From Actinomycetes bacterium (GTDB lineage Bacteria; Actinomycetota; Actinomycetes; Nanopelagicales; Nanopelagicaceae): a stretch of DNA of 41,376 nt. The translations under genes were made by a program, and so were the position numbers. The stretch lies in assembly GCA_025355765.1 (NCBI GenBank), contig JANXZB010000132.1:1-41376 (forward strand). The letters are read 5' to 3'. This document shows positions 1 through 7,428 of this stretch, piece by piece. Numbering within the stretch: the stretch's first letter is position 1; each line of letters opens with the position of its first letter. Under the pieces are notes generated by a model. That model did no database searches. It was given only the letters and a program-made list of their open reading frames with translations, and was not told the DNA's origin.

Positions 1-1
1 C

Positions 2-793
2 GCTTGGCTTTCATATTTAGTTAATCGCTCGGTTGCCGAATTGAAAGCTGAGGAGAGTTCACATCTTCGCAATGTTTCCATCTCTTATTCGGGGCTGTAC
101 TCCAAGGACGTTGCCTTGCTCAAGCACGAATTTGCCGCAAAGGCCATCAAGGCCAAATTCATTGAGATAGATGCCAACCATGTGAGCTCAGTATCTGGCG
201 CGGAGATCGCAAAAATCACTTCTCCGAAGATTAGTGACATGGTGAAGTTTGCCCTCACATGGAGTGATAACTTGCTTGCCGAAAGACTGGCAAGAGCGGC
301 ATCGCATGCCGTCGGTTTCCCAATGAATGATGCCGGCGTCGCATTGACGATAAAGAAGTTGTTGACCGACCTCCAAGTAGATCAAAGCGGACTCTACGTT
401 CACGATGGCAGCGGATTGTCGAAACAGGATCGCGTGACGGCAAAATTGATTGCCGATTTACTTTTGAAAATCCGGGGAGATCAGAAATTCGCGGCCATCT
501 TTGATGGACTGCCGATTTCGGGGAAATCGGGCACCTTGAAATCCCGCTTCATCAACACCGCCCCACGGGCCGTTGGCCTAGTGCACGCAAAAACAGGGAC
601 CCTCGATGGAACGGTCAGTCTGGCCGGATACGTAGAGTCCGGAACACATGAGTACATTTTTGTTGCCATTGCCGATCACATACACAAAGGCCAGGCTGCC
701 ACAGATCAGGCTCGAAATACGATAGATCGACTTCTAGGAAAAATCACCGCACCACTAGAACGGGCAACAACCGCAACCACTACTACGCCTTAA
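2..793 (+). CDS. dacB: D-alanyl-D-alanine carboxypeptidase/endopeptidase (PBP4, peptidase S13), 5'-truncated
   Basis: This is the C-terminal part of a penicillin-binding protein of the DacB/PBP4 family, an exported enzyme that trims or opens peptidoglycan stem-peptide cross-links. The frame is open from base 2, so the gene begins outside the window; the TTG at 41 is only an internal codon. The second active-site motif SDN lies in the segment KFALTWSDNLLAER, and the third motif KTG is encoded at 590-598 (HAKTGTLDG) before a strand typical of the penicillin-binding fold (SLAGYV). The SxxK motif would lie upstream. The C-terminus is Thr-rich. The stop codon overlaps that of the convergent next gene within a TTAA. 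Relatives also carry dacB near tilS-hpt-ftsH; here ctaB, metZ and an ABC exporter lie between. Confidence 0.9.
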   Translation, partial: AWLSYLVNRSVAELKAEESSHLRNVSISYSGLYSKDVALLKHEFAAKAIKAKFIEIDANHVSSVSGAEIAKITSPKISDMVKFALTWSDNLLAERLARAASHAVGFPMNDAGVALTIKKLLTDLQVDQSGLYVHDGSGLSKQDRVTAKLIADLLLKIRGDQKFAAIFDGLPISGKSGTLKSRFINTAPRAVGLVHAKTGTLDGTVSLAGYVESGTHEYIFVAIADHIHKGQAATDQARNTIDRLLGKITAPLERATTATTTTP

Positions 794-1206
794 TCGTCAT
801 CACTGTTGCGCAGGCCCTCATCATCGCTGCCACCGGTTGGCAAGGTGGTAATGGCTGGCTTCTTGATGGTGATGGAAGGACTTTGGCTGGCAGGAGTTGT
901 CTGGGAAACCTGGGTGGTCGTACTTGCCGGAGTGGCAATTGGAGTCGACGTCGTTGCCTGCGCTGCGTGAGCAGGTGTGGTCGAAAGGGAAATGGGATCC
1001 GCAGTCGGTGTAGCTGTGCTGGTTGCCGCACTTGCCACAGCGGTGGGACTGTCCTGAGTCTGAGCAAAGACCAGACCGACGCCAAGGACGAGAAGAGGGG
1101 TGGCCAAGGCCATGATCCGGACGACCCGTTTGGCCTTGGATTGTGGGGGGATAACGTCCGCGTCAGCCATTTGGAACCATTCAGGCTTGGAATTCTCAGA
1201 ACTCAT
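790..1206 (-). CDS. Small single-pass membrane protein with Ser/Thr/Ala/Pro-rich tail (hypothetical)
   Basis: The 138-residue product has a charged N-terminus of about 26 residues, one hydrophobic helix at roughly 27-49 (RIMALATPLLVLGVGLVFAQ), then a low-complexity tail rich in Ala, Thr, Ser and Pro, ending in an acidic stretch (DDEGLRNSDDD). The likely topology is N-in with a disordered tail outside the membrane. A Shine-Dalgarno-like GAGGAAAG stands three bases before the ATG. It is convergent with dacB, sharing the TTAA that holds both stop codons, and divergent from ctaB. I do not recognise the family. The proximity to dacB hints at a cell-envelope location but gives no function. The low-complexity tail makes homology hard to see, yet the start, Shine-Dalgarno and helix argue that the gene is real. 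Confidence 0.6.
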   Translation of the reverse strand: MSSENSKPEWFQMADADVIPPQSKAKRVVRIMALATPLLVLGVGLVFAQTQDSPTAVASAATSTATPTADPISLSTTPAHAAQATTSTPIATPASTTTQVSQTTPASQSPSITIKKPAITTLPTGGSDDEGLRNSDDD

Positions 1207-1292
1207 GGTCTTTCCTCATCTTTTCTCTCGTTGGCCAAAAAGTAGCCGTGCCAACTGGGAGGACTCTGTGAACCTGACTCAATCTTGCTGAG

Positions 1293-1298
1293 TAATCT
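1293..1298 (+). promoter_or_regulatory. -10 box (TAATCT) of a probable leaderless ctaB promoter
   Basis: TAATCT ends six bases before the ATG at 1305, so transcription would start at or next to that codon. No Shine-Dalgarno sequence precedes either candidate start. The ATG at 1299 directly abuts the box and could not be transcribed from it, which favours 1305. No clear -35 is visible. Confidence 0.6.
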
Positions 1299-1304
1299 AT
1301 GCCA

Positions 1305-2198
1305 ATGACGATGACCGCCAAGATGAGGGACCGCTCCAAGCTCGGCGGCTACATCGCCTTGATGAAATTGCGCGTTGTCGAACTTCTTCTTGTCACCACT
1401 CTTCCCGCGCTCGTTCTTGCGCAAAAGGGAATCCCGAGTGCAGGTGTAAGCATCGCGACAATTCTTGGCGGAACCCTCGCAGCCGGATCGGCCAATGCCT
1501 TCAATATGATTATTGAAAGCGACATTGATCGCGTTATGGCGCGCACATCCAAACGTCCTTTGGTAACTGGTGTCATCTCTGATCGGGCTGCAATCGTTTT
1601 CGCAAGTGCAATTGGGCTGATTTCTTTATTAGTCTTCTGGGTCTTCACCACTCCGATGGCAACCCTTTTCACCTTCATCGCAATTGCGTACTACGTGGTG
1701 ATTTACACAATGGGATTGAAACGAAGAACTTCCCAGAACATCGTTTGGGGTGGTGCCGCTGGTTGCATGCCGGTTTTCATCGGCTGGGCGGCCATAACAA
1801 ATTCCCTATCCTGGGCTGCCGTCGCTTTCTTTCTTGTAATTTTCTTCTGGACGCCACCTCATTTTTGGGCGTTAGCAATTAAATATAAGGACGATTATTC
1901 GGCTGCTGGTATTCCAATGCTCCCCGTCGTAGCGACAAAGACCCGAGTGCGAACTGAAATGTGGTTCCACACCATTGCGATGATAATTTCATCCATTGCA
2001 CTCATTGAAATTGCCAAACTGCCATTGTGGTCGTTGATTTTCACAGTTGTGCTGGGGTTGGTTTTTGCTCTCCAACTCATACAACTAAATGAGAAGACAG
2101 ATTCTTATGCAAAAGTTGCCGGCAAGATTTTCCAGTGGTCGATTAGTTATTTGAGCCTTTTCTCAATCTTGCTGGTGGTTGCACAACTTGTCAGTTGA
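1305..2198 (+). CDS. ctaB: Protoheme IX farnesyltransferase (heme O synthase)
   Basis: CtaB adds a farnesyl group to heme b to make heme O, the precursor of the heme A used in aa3-type cytochrome oxidase. It is a polytopic UbiA-family prenyltransferase. The first Asp-rich motif is seen as NMIIESDIDRVMARTSKRPL and the second as YKDDYSAAGIPMLPV, both characteristic of CtaB/CyoE. Several hydrophobic helices fill the rest, and the length (297 aa) is normal. I place the start at 1305 rather than 1299 because a TAATCT -10 box sits exactly six bases upstream. The 3' end overlaps the convergent metZ by eight bases. The oxidase genes are not nearby. Confidence 0.93.
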   Translation: MTMTAKMRDRSKLGGYIALMKLRVVELLLVTTLPALVLAQKGIPSAGVSIATILGGTLAAGSANAFNMIIESDIDRVMARTSKRPLVTGVISDRAAIVFASAIGLISLLVFWVFTTPMATLFTFIAIAYYVVIYTMGLKRRTSQNIVWGGAAGCMPVFIGWAAITNSLSWAAVAFFLVIFFWTPPHFWALAIKYKDDYSAAGIPMLPVVATKTRVRTEMWFHTIAMIISSIALIEIAKLPLWSLIFTVVLGLVFALQLIQLNEKTDSYAKVAGKIFQWSISYLSLFSILLVVAQLVS

Positions 2199-3411
2199 GG
2201 GCATGCTCGATATCTGTTAGCAGATCCCCGGGGTATTCCAATCCAACAGATAGCCGCAGCACTGAATCAGTAATTCCCATCTCGGCTTGAACTTCTGGCG
2301 CCAAACGTCGATGTGTTGTCGAGGCGGGATGAGTGATCAACGATTTGCTATCACCTAGATTGTTGGAGATATCGATAACGCGGAGCGCATTCATGAACTT
2401 GAAAACTTCGGCCCGAGAACCCTTGAATTCAATGCCGATCGTGGTTCCTCCACCTGACATCTGTTTCTGGGCAATGTCATAGCCAGCATGGGATTTGAGT
2501 CCTGGATAACGGACGCTCTTGATCTGCGGACACGTTTCAAGATACTGCGCGAGGGTCTGGGCACTGTTGCTCATCTTCTCAACTCGCATGCTCATTGTCT
2601 CGAGTGACTTCACAAGTACCCAAGCGTTGAATGGACTAATCGATGGTCCCGTATGCCGCACAAAAGGGTTGAGCTTCTCGTGTATGTAGGAGAAACTGCC
2701 AAGGATGGCTCCGGCAAGTACTCGGCCCTGACCATCAATGTGTTTTGTTGCTGAGTACATGACCACGTCAGCACCCAGTTCGAGAGGCTTCTGCAGAATT
2801 GGCGATGCCATGACGTTATCGACGATGACGGTGGCTCCTACCAGATGAGCCAAATTACTGACCATCGCAATGTCCACGATATCTAGCATCGGGTTGCTTG
2901 GAGTCTCGATGAATACGGCAGCGGTGGGCTTTGAAAGAGCCTTTGCCCAATCGGCGGGATCGTTTCCTTTAACCAATTCGATCGTGACGCCCCATTTGGG
3001 CAAGATCTCAGTGAGTACGACGTAGCAAGAGCTAAACATGGCAGCCGATGCCACGATGTGATCTCCCGCTTGCACGAGGCAGGCAACAGAGGCGAACATT
3101 GCCGACATGCCAGAACCCGTTGCTACGCAGAATTCTGCGCCTTCGATGGCGGCCAAACGTTGTTCGAACATGGAAATGGTCGGGTTGGCGAAGCGACCGT
3201 AAACAAAATGGTCGGTTTCGTCGGTGAAGGACTCAACGGCTTGTTCCGCGCTTCCATATGTGAAACCACTGGTGAGATAGAGGGCTTCGGCTGTTTCGCC
3301 AAATCCCGAACGTGCTAATCCCGCGCGGACCGCGTTTGTCTCGGGGTGTAGCGACCAGTCTGGCTCGGGTCGGTCTGGAAGTGGCTGGTATCCCCAAGGT
3401 CGTTTGCTCAT
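2191..3411 (-). CDS. metZ: O-succinylhomoserine sulfhydrylase (PLP-dependent)
   Basis: This 406-aa protein belongs to the Cys/Met metabolism PLP enzymes (cystathionine gamma-synthase fold). MetZ makes homocysteine from O-succinylhomoserine and sulfide in one step of methionine synthesis. The Schiff-base lysine is K223 in MYSATKHIDGQGR; the DGQG after it and the N-terminal YxRxxNPT-type segment (YGRFANPT, 71-78) fit this family. Other visible landmarks are ATGSGMSA and IETPSNP. The start is the ATG at 3411, with TACACT six bases upstream and no Shine-Dalgarno, so it is probably leaderless. It is divergent from the ABC transporter with only 23 bases between start codons. Distinguishing it from an acetylhomoserine or gamma-lyase paralogue rests on overall resemblance. 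Confidence 0.87.
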   Translation of the reverse strand: MSKRPWGYQPLPDRPEPDWSLHPETNAVRAGLARSGFGETAEALYLTSGFTYGSAEQAVESFTDETDHFVYGRFANPTISMFEQRLAAIEGAEFCVATGSGMSAMFASVACLVQAGDHIVASAAMFSSCYVVLTEILPKWGVTIELVKGNDPADWAKALSKPTAAVFIETPSNPMLDIVDIAMVSNLAHLVGATVIVDNVMASPILQKPLELGADVVMYSATKHIDGQGRVLAGAILGSFSYIHEKLNPFVRHTGPSISPFNAWVLVKSLETMSMRVEKMSNSAQTLAQYLETCPQIKSVRYPGLKSHAGYDIAQKQMSGGGTTIGIEFKGSRAEVFKFMNALRVIDISNNLGDSKSLITHPASTTHRRLAPEVQAEMGITDSVLRLSVGLEYPGDLLTDIEHALN

Positions 3412-3417
3412 GGTTGA

Positions 3418-3427
3418 AGTGTAAGGT
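3418..3427. promoter_or_regulatory. Overlapping divergent -10 boxes for metZ (-) and the ABC exporter (+)
   Basis: On the minus strand TACACT (3418-3423) ends six bases before the metZ ATG. On the plus strand TAAGGT (3422-3427) ends seven bases before the ATG at 3435. The two hexamers share the bases TA at 3422-3423. Neither gene has a Shine-Dalgarno sequence, so both transcripts are predicted to be leaderless, and one polymerase at a time should be able to occupy the site. Confidence 0.6.
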
Positions 3428-3434
3428 TTGCGTC

Positions 3435-4358
3435 ATGCCCCCTGTCGCAACGTCGGAATTAGCAATCTCAGTTAGTGATCTAAGTAAGCGTTACGGAGAG
3501 CGGGTAGCCGTCTCACATGCGAATTTTGATGTGCCGATGGGCACGGTCTGTGGCTTTGTAGGACCGAATGGTTCGGGCAAGACAACAACTATGCGGATGC
3601 TCCTTGGTCTGATCTCACCAAGTGGTGGAAGCGGGACCGTGCTGGGCCAACCCATAAGCGACCCGGCCAAGTACCTGGATCGAGTTGGCGCCATGATTGA
3701 GGGGCCGGCTTTCTATCCCGCCCTTAGCGGGGCCGAAAACCTGCGTGTGCTCGCAACTCTTGGTGGGCACCCGCTAGATCAGGTTCAGAGTCTTCTCGAT
3801 CGAGTCGGTCTTGGCGATCGGGGCAAATCCAAATACAAAACCTATTCACTCGGAATGAAGCAGCGTCTGGGAATTGCTGCCGCGCTTCTGCCCAATCCGC
3901 AGCTTTTAATTCTCGACGAGCCGACAAACGGATTGGATCCTGCGGGAATTCAGGAAATTCGCGATCTTATGCGTTCGTTGGCAAATGAAGGAACCACAGT
4001 CTTCGTCTCATCTCATTTACTGGCCGAGATTGAAATGATTAGCGACTCGCTCGTCATGTTGCGAGAAGGTGAAGTGATTTTCGCGGGCAAGACTCACGAT
4101 CTGCTTCTTCAACAGCAACCGATAATTCTTGCAAAGAGCGGGAATCCAAAGGACCTTCCCCGTCTATTGCAGCTTGCTAGCGAAGCAGGCCACGAGGGAT
4201 CAATCATCGGCGGGGTGGCGCATATTTTAGGACCGCGAGAATGGGCGCCCACCTTGAACAAACTAGCCTTTGAATCCGGAATCGTGCTCGCCCAACTCTC
4301 ACCTGTCCTACCAACACTGGAAGAGACATTCTTTGAAATGACGGGGGCAGGCGAATGA
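3435..4358 (+). CDS. ABC exporter ATP-binding protein (BcrA/NatA-type)
   Basis: This 307-aa nucleotide-binding subunit carries Walker A GPNGSGKT (43-50), the signature YSLGMKQR (137-144), Walker B LLILDEP (157-163) and an H-loop SSHLL. The segment after Walker A, MIEGPAFYPALSGAENL, is typical of the bacitracin/lantibiotic-resistance and NatA-like exporter ATPases. The C-terminal 80 residues form the usual accessory region of this class. The start at 3435 is chosen because the ABC fold begins a few residues later and a -10 box lies seven bases upstream; longer in-frame starts would run back through the metZ promoter and coding sequence. It overlaps the permease gene by ATGA. The substrate cannot be told from sequence. 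Confidence 0.88.
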   Translation: MPPVATSELAISVSDLSKRYGERVAVSHANFDVPMGTVCGFVGPNGSGKTTTMRMLLGLISPSGGSGTVLGQPISDPAKYLDRVGAMIEGPAFYPALSGAENLRVLATLGGHPLDQVQSLLDRVGLGDRGKSKYKTYSLGMKQRLGIAAALLPNPQLLILDEPTNGLDPAGIQEIRDLMRSLANEGTTVFVSSHLLAEIEMISDSLVMLREGEVIFAGKTHDLLLQQQPIILAKSGNPKDLPRLLQLASEAGHEGSIIGGVAHILGPREWAPTLNKLAFESGIVLAQLSPVLPTLEETFFEMTGAGE

Positions 4359-5146
4359 TCCGCGTTTTCTTAGCCGAATGGCGCAAGCTGCGCCGGCCCT
4401 CATTATTTTTCGGCACAATGGCCGCGATTGTCGGCGCTAGCGCCTTAGTCACGTCGTTGCTCTTTTTGCTGCTTGATTCAGCCCGCGGCAATGCCCGCGA
4501 AGGGCAGGTCATAAATCGCGCAACTCTAGAACTTCCACATGGCCTGTCGATCGGATTTAGCAGCTCGGCCGGCCTTTTGGGACTGGTCGCCTTATGCATC
4601 TTTGCCTCTCAGACCGCGCAGGAATATACGCACGGAACCCTGCGTAATCTTTTAGTAAGGCAGCCTCGCCGACTGACCTTGTTGCTCGGCAAGTTCTTGG
4701 CGATGTGTCTGTTCGCCCTTATTTCGGTGATCCTCTCTGCGATCGTCAGCATTTCTTTGGCCTTTGCACTCTCGGGCAAGGCGAAGGTCGTGACAACGGC
4801 CTGGTCAACCTCGGATGCTCGCATCGGCGTACTGCATACATTTATAAATGTTCTGTTGTCCGTAATTGCCTTTGGAACAATCGGCATGATTCTGGGCCTG
4901 CTCCTGCGATCACCCATCAGCGCAATCTCGATTGGCGTGGCATGGCTGCTCGTTGTTGAAAATATCATCGCTGCAACTGTGAAGCATTCAGGCAAATGGA
5001 TGCCGGGGCAGTTGATGAATACGATCGCCGCCGGCGGAGACATAACTGCAACCTATTCGCATGCCTTGCTGGTGCTCTCTGGCTATTTAGCGGTGGGTGT
5101 CCTCGTGGCAAGCGTGCTTTTTCGCAGAAGAGATGTATCTAATTAA
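4355..5146 (+). CDS. ABC-2 type exporter permease
   Basis: This 263-aa membrane protein begins with an amphipathic basic segment (MIRVFLAEWRKLRRP), the usual N-terminus of ABC-2 permeases that work with NatA/BcrA ATPases. About six hydrophobic segments follow: near 20-42, a pair around 65-80 and 105-130, and three in the C-terminal half. The motif TAQEYTHGTLRNLLVRQPRR in the first cytoplasmic loop is the recurrent permease pattern (EY..GT.R..L..P) of this family. It overlaps the ATPase gene by four bases (ATGA), so the two are translationally coupled and presumably form a heterotetramer. Drug, peptide or lipid export are all possible. Confidence 0.82.
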   Translation: MIRVFLAEWRKLRRPSLFFGTMAAIVGASALVTSLLFLLLDSARGNAREGQVINRATLELPHGLSIGFSSSAGLLGLVALCIFASQTAQEYTHGTLRNLLVRQPRRLTLLLGKFLAMCLFALISVILSAIVSISLAFALSGKAKVVTTAWSTSDARIGVLHTFINVLLSVIAFGTIGMILGLLLRSPISAISIGVAWLLVVENIIAATVKHSGKWMPGQLMNTIAAGGDITATYSHALLVLSGYLAVGVLVASVLFRRRDVSN

Positions 5147-5157
5147 GGACACGCCTT

Positions 5158-5208
5158 CTCCCGAACTCTAATTCTCAGGTTGAGCCTTTAGTATTTCCTG
5201 TTCGGGAG
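5158..5208 (+). promoter_or_regulatory. 9-bp inverted repeat enclosing the promoter and Shine-Dalgarno of the NlpC/P60 gene
   Basis: CTCCCGAAC (5158-5166) and GTTCGGGAG (5200-5208) are perfect reverse complements separated by 33 bases. The right arm contains the Shine-Dalgarno sequence GGGAGG used by the next gene, and the intervening segment contains a TAGTAT that could be a -10 box (5189-5194). In a transcript that begins upstream, for example read-through from the ABC exporter, the stem would hide the ribosome-binding site. A transcript from the internal box would start in the right arm and be free of it. A DNA-level operator is an alternative reading. Confidence 0.5.
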
Positions 5209-5215
5209 GATGAAG

Positions 5216-6418
5216 ATGCGTCGAAATCGAGTTCTTGCATGCGTATTGGCCATTGGTTTTATTGTCGGCACTACCCCTGCCTACGCGAAATCTCCCAAAC
5301 CGACATTGGCACAGATTCAAGCCGCCAAGAATGCCGAAGCTGCCAAGCGTGCCGCGGCAAATGCTGCGGCAGCAAAATTGGCAGCGGCTAACCAGACGTT
5401 GCGACAGCTAACCGCGACGGCCGATGCCGCGCGTGCAAGGTATGTGCGAGCTCAACAACAACTTGCCGTCGCCGTCAAGATTTCACAAGTGGCGGCTTTA
5501 CATGCGCAGATAACTTCAGCGGCCGTAAATTCAGCCCATCGAACTATTGGAAAGTTAGCGACGAACGCCTACATCATGGGCGGAGGGCTTACCGATATCG
5601 AGCCCTTGCTCAGTTCGAACGGCCCACAGGATTTGGTTGATCGCCTTTCAACGTTGAGCACCATTGGCGCTCACAATTCGACAGCCCTTGACCGATACAA
5701 AGCCGCGCAAGTTGTTGCAGCCAGTGCCAAGAAGGCAGCGGATGCGGCCAAGGCCGCTCAGCAAGCGGCAACAATCGAAGTTGCTTCGGCAAAGAAGATC
5801 GCCGACGATGCTAAAGCTGCTCAGCAAGCTGAAGTCGATAAGCTGCAAAAGGTTCAAGACGAGTTGATGCGCGAATTTGCAAGTGCGAAGAAAGTTCGAG
5901 TAACACTCGAACAACAGCGCCAACTGGCCCTTCTCGAAGAGGCAAATGCAAAGAAGGCCGCCCAGACTCCGGGACAGAAGAGTATCTGGGATGACCGCGG
6001 GTTCAAGGGGCGAGCATCATTTATTTCTACTGCGGACCAACGTGCAGCGGCCGTTGCTTACGCCAAGAAGCAAGTTCTAGCGCGCAAGCCTTATGTTTGG
6101 GGTGCGCAGGGTCCGAATTCTTTTGATTGTTCCGGCTTTGTCTACGCTGCTTACAAATCTGCGGGTCTGTCCTGGCCATACTGGAGCCGACTTAACGCGG
6201 CCCTGTATTCGGTTTCAACTATGCATGTGAAACTCAACATGCTCATTCCCGGAGATTTTCTTTTTTATTCCTATGACGGTACCGTCAGCAATATCCACCA
6301 CATGGGAATCTACGCGGGTGATGGAATGATGTGGGAAGCCAACTCCACAAGGTATGGACTTCTCTACTCAAGCATTTACAGCGTGAAGGGCATGATGCCC
6401 TTCGGCGGCAGGGTCTAG
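5216..6418 (+). CDS. Secreted NlpC/P60 peptidoglycan endopeptidase with coiled-coil N-terminus
   Basis: This exported cell-wall hydrolase resembles RipA/RipC-like D,L-endopeptidases that cleave stem peptides. A signal peptide covers about 1-24 (cut after TPAYA). An Ala/Lys/Gln-rich coiled-coil region follows to about 265, and the NlpC/P60 domain occupies the C-terminus. The catalytic Cys is C305 in FDCSGFVYA, and the catalytic His lies in NIHHMGIYAG. The coiled coil holds a 21-residue tandem repeat. I chose the ATG at 5216 because GGGAGG (5204-5209) is then spaced six bases away; the ATG at 5210 directly abuts it. Such coiled coils often hold the enzyme inactive until a divisome partner binds, but that is inference here. 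Confidence 0.88.
   Translation: MRRNRVLACVLAIGFIVGTTPAYAKSPKPTLAQIQAAKNAEAAKRAAANAAAAKLAAANQTLRQLTATADAARARYVRAQQQLAVAVKISQVAALHAQITSAAVNSAHRTIGKLATNAYIMGGGLTDIEPLLSSNGPQDLVDRLSTLSTIGAHNSTALDRYKAAQVVAASAKKAADAAKAAQQAATIEVASAKKIADDAKAAQQAEVDKLQKVQDELMREFASAKKVRVTLEQQRQLALLEEANAKKAAQTPGQKSIWDDRGFKGRASFISTADQRAAAVAYAKKQVLARKPYVWGAQGPNSFDCSGFVYAAYKSAGLSWPYWSRLNAALYSVSTMHVKLNMLIPGDFLFYSYDGTVSNIHHMGIYAGDGMMWEANSTRYGLLYSSIYSVKGMMPFGGRV
5720..5845 (+). repeat. Two tandem 63-bp units inside the NlpC/P60 coiled coil
   Basis: Codons at 5720-5782 and 5783-5845 encode two adjacent 21-residue units, both beginning ASAKK and both containing DAKAAQQA or AAKAAQQA. A third ASAKK begins shortly downstream. The two DNA copies have diverged at many third positions, so this is an old duplication kept at protein level, consistent with heptad-based coiled-coil selection. 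Confidence 0.7.
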
Positions 6419-6421
6419 TCT
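6416..6421 (+). promoter_or_regulatory. -10 box (TAGTCT) of tilS overlapping the upstream stop codon
   Basis: TAGTCT ends seven bases before the tilS ATG at 6429. Its first three bases are the TAG stop codon of the NlpC/P60 gene. No Shine-Dalgarno precedes tilS, so a leaderless tilS transcript is likely in addition to any read-through. Confidence 0.55.
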
Positions 6422-6428
6422 TATAGGC

Positions 6429-7406
6429 ATGTCGAGCCTGGCCAGCAGCGCAATGGTGGAAATTCGCAGTGCGGTGCGGGCACATTTAACCGATTGCGAT
6501 CCTGGAGATGTTCTCATCATTGCCTGCTCTGGGGGAGCAGACTCTTTAGTCCTGGCCTACGCCCTGTCGAAGGAAGCCCAGAAGTTGGCCCTTAGAGTCG
6601 TGGCGGTCACCATCGATCATCAGTTGCAGTCCAATTCTCGAGTACAAGCCGAAAGGGTCCTTGCCCAATGTGCGGCTATGGGTATCGACAACGCCGAAAT
6701 CATTCCTGTAATCGTGGATATCACCGATGGGATGGAAGCCTCTGCACGGCGAGTCCGGTATTTGGCACTGGATGAGGCGGCCCTGCGCCATAGTGCGAGG
6801 AAGGTCTTTCTCGGGCACACTCAAGATGACCAAGCCGAGACGGTTCTCCTGGGTCTGGCGCGCGGCTCTGGCACCAGATCACTTTCGGGCATGGCCCCAA
6901 TCATGGGCAAGTATGTCCGACCCCTTCTTGGCATCACTCGCGAGCAGACGCTCGCAGCATGTGCTGATGCCGAACTCACTCCGTGGCTAGATCCCCACAA
7001 CCTCGATCGTCAATATTTACGGGTTCGCCTTCGTCTAGACGCCCTTCCTGTCTTAGAAGCCACGATTGGACCGGGGGTGAGCGCGGCCCTAGCTCGCAGC
7101 GCCGCCCTTTTTCGCGATGATGCCGATGCCCTTGATGACTGGGCTGCTCGAGAATTTCAAGGTTTGAATCCAGAATCCATCGAGATCTCCACCCTCCAAG
7201 CCCTGCCCCGTGCCATCCGCAGTCGTCTCCTGCGCGCCGCCATTTACGCCTGCGGCGCCCCGCAGGGTTCGATTACCGCCGATCATGTGAGCTCAGTTGA
7301 GGCTTTGGTCACCTCCTGGCACGGTCAAGGTGAGGCCAGCCTGCCCGGCGGTGTGAAGGCCAGGCGAATATCGGGCAGACTTTCGCTCTTAGCCCCGACA
7401 AACTAG
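6429..7406 (+). CDS. tilS: tRNA(Ile)-lysidine synthetase
   Basis: TilS converts cytidine 34 of the AUA-decoding tRNA-Ile to lysidine using ATP and lysine, changing both codon recognition and charging. The N-terminal PP-loop ATPase motif is SGGADS (34-39), followed by conserved segments VTIDHQLQ, GHTQDDQAET and RPLLGITR that are characteristic of TilS. At 325 aa it is the short actinobacterial form, with a reduced C-terminal region. The start at ATG 6429 is supported by the -10 box seven bases upstream. It lies 22 bases upstream of hpt, the same tilS-hpt-ftsH order seen in many bacteria. Confidence 0.93.
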   Translation: MSSLASSAMVEIRSAVRAHLTDCDPGDVLIIACSGGADSLVLAYALSKEAQKLALRVVAVTIDHQLQSNSRVQAERVLAQCAAMGIDNAEIIPVIVDITDGMEASARRVRYLALDEAALRHSARKVFLGHTQDDQAETVLLGLARGSGTRSLSGMAPIMGKYVRPLLGITREQTLAACADAELTPWLDPHNLDRQYLRVRLRLDALPVLEATIGPGVSAALARSAALFRDDADALDDWAAREFQGLNPESIEISTLQALPRAIRSRLLRAAIYACGAPQGSITADHVSSVEALVTSWHGQGEASLPGGVKARRISGRLSLLAPTN

Positions 7407-7428
7407 AAACAGCGCGGAAGAGGAATAA

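Noticed and set aside
1275-1292. ACTCA-N7-TGAGT as an HspR-type operator before ctaB
   Set aside because: The arms are only five bases and are in the opposite order to the HspR repeat; chance cannot be excluded.
3312-3434. N-terminal extension of the ABC ATPase
   Set aside because: It would read through the metZ coding sequence and both -10 boxes, and adds residues without similarity to ABC proteins.
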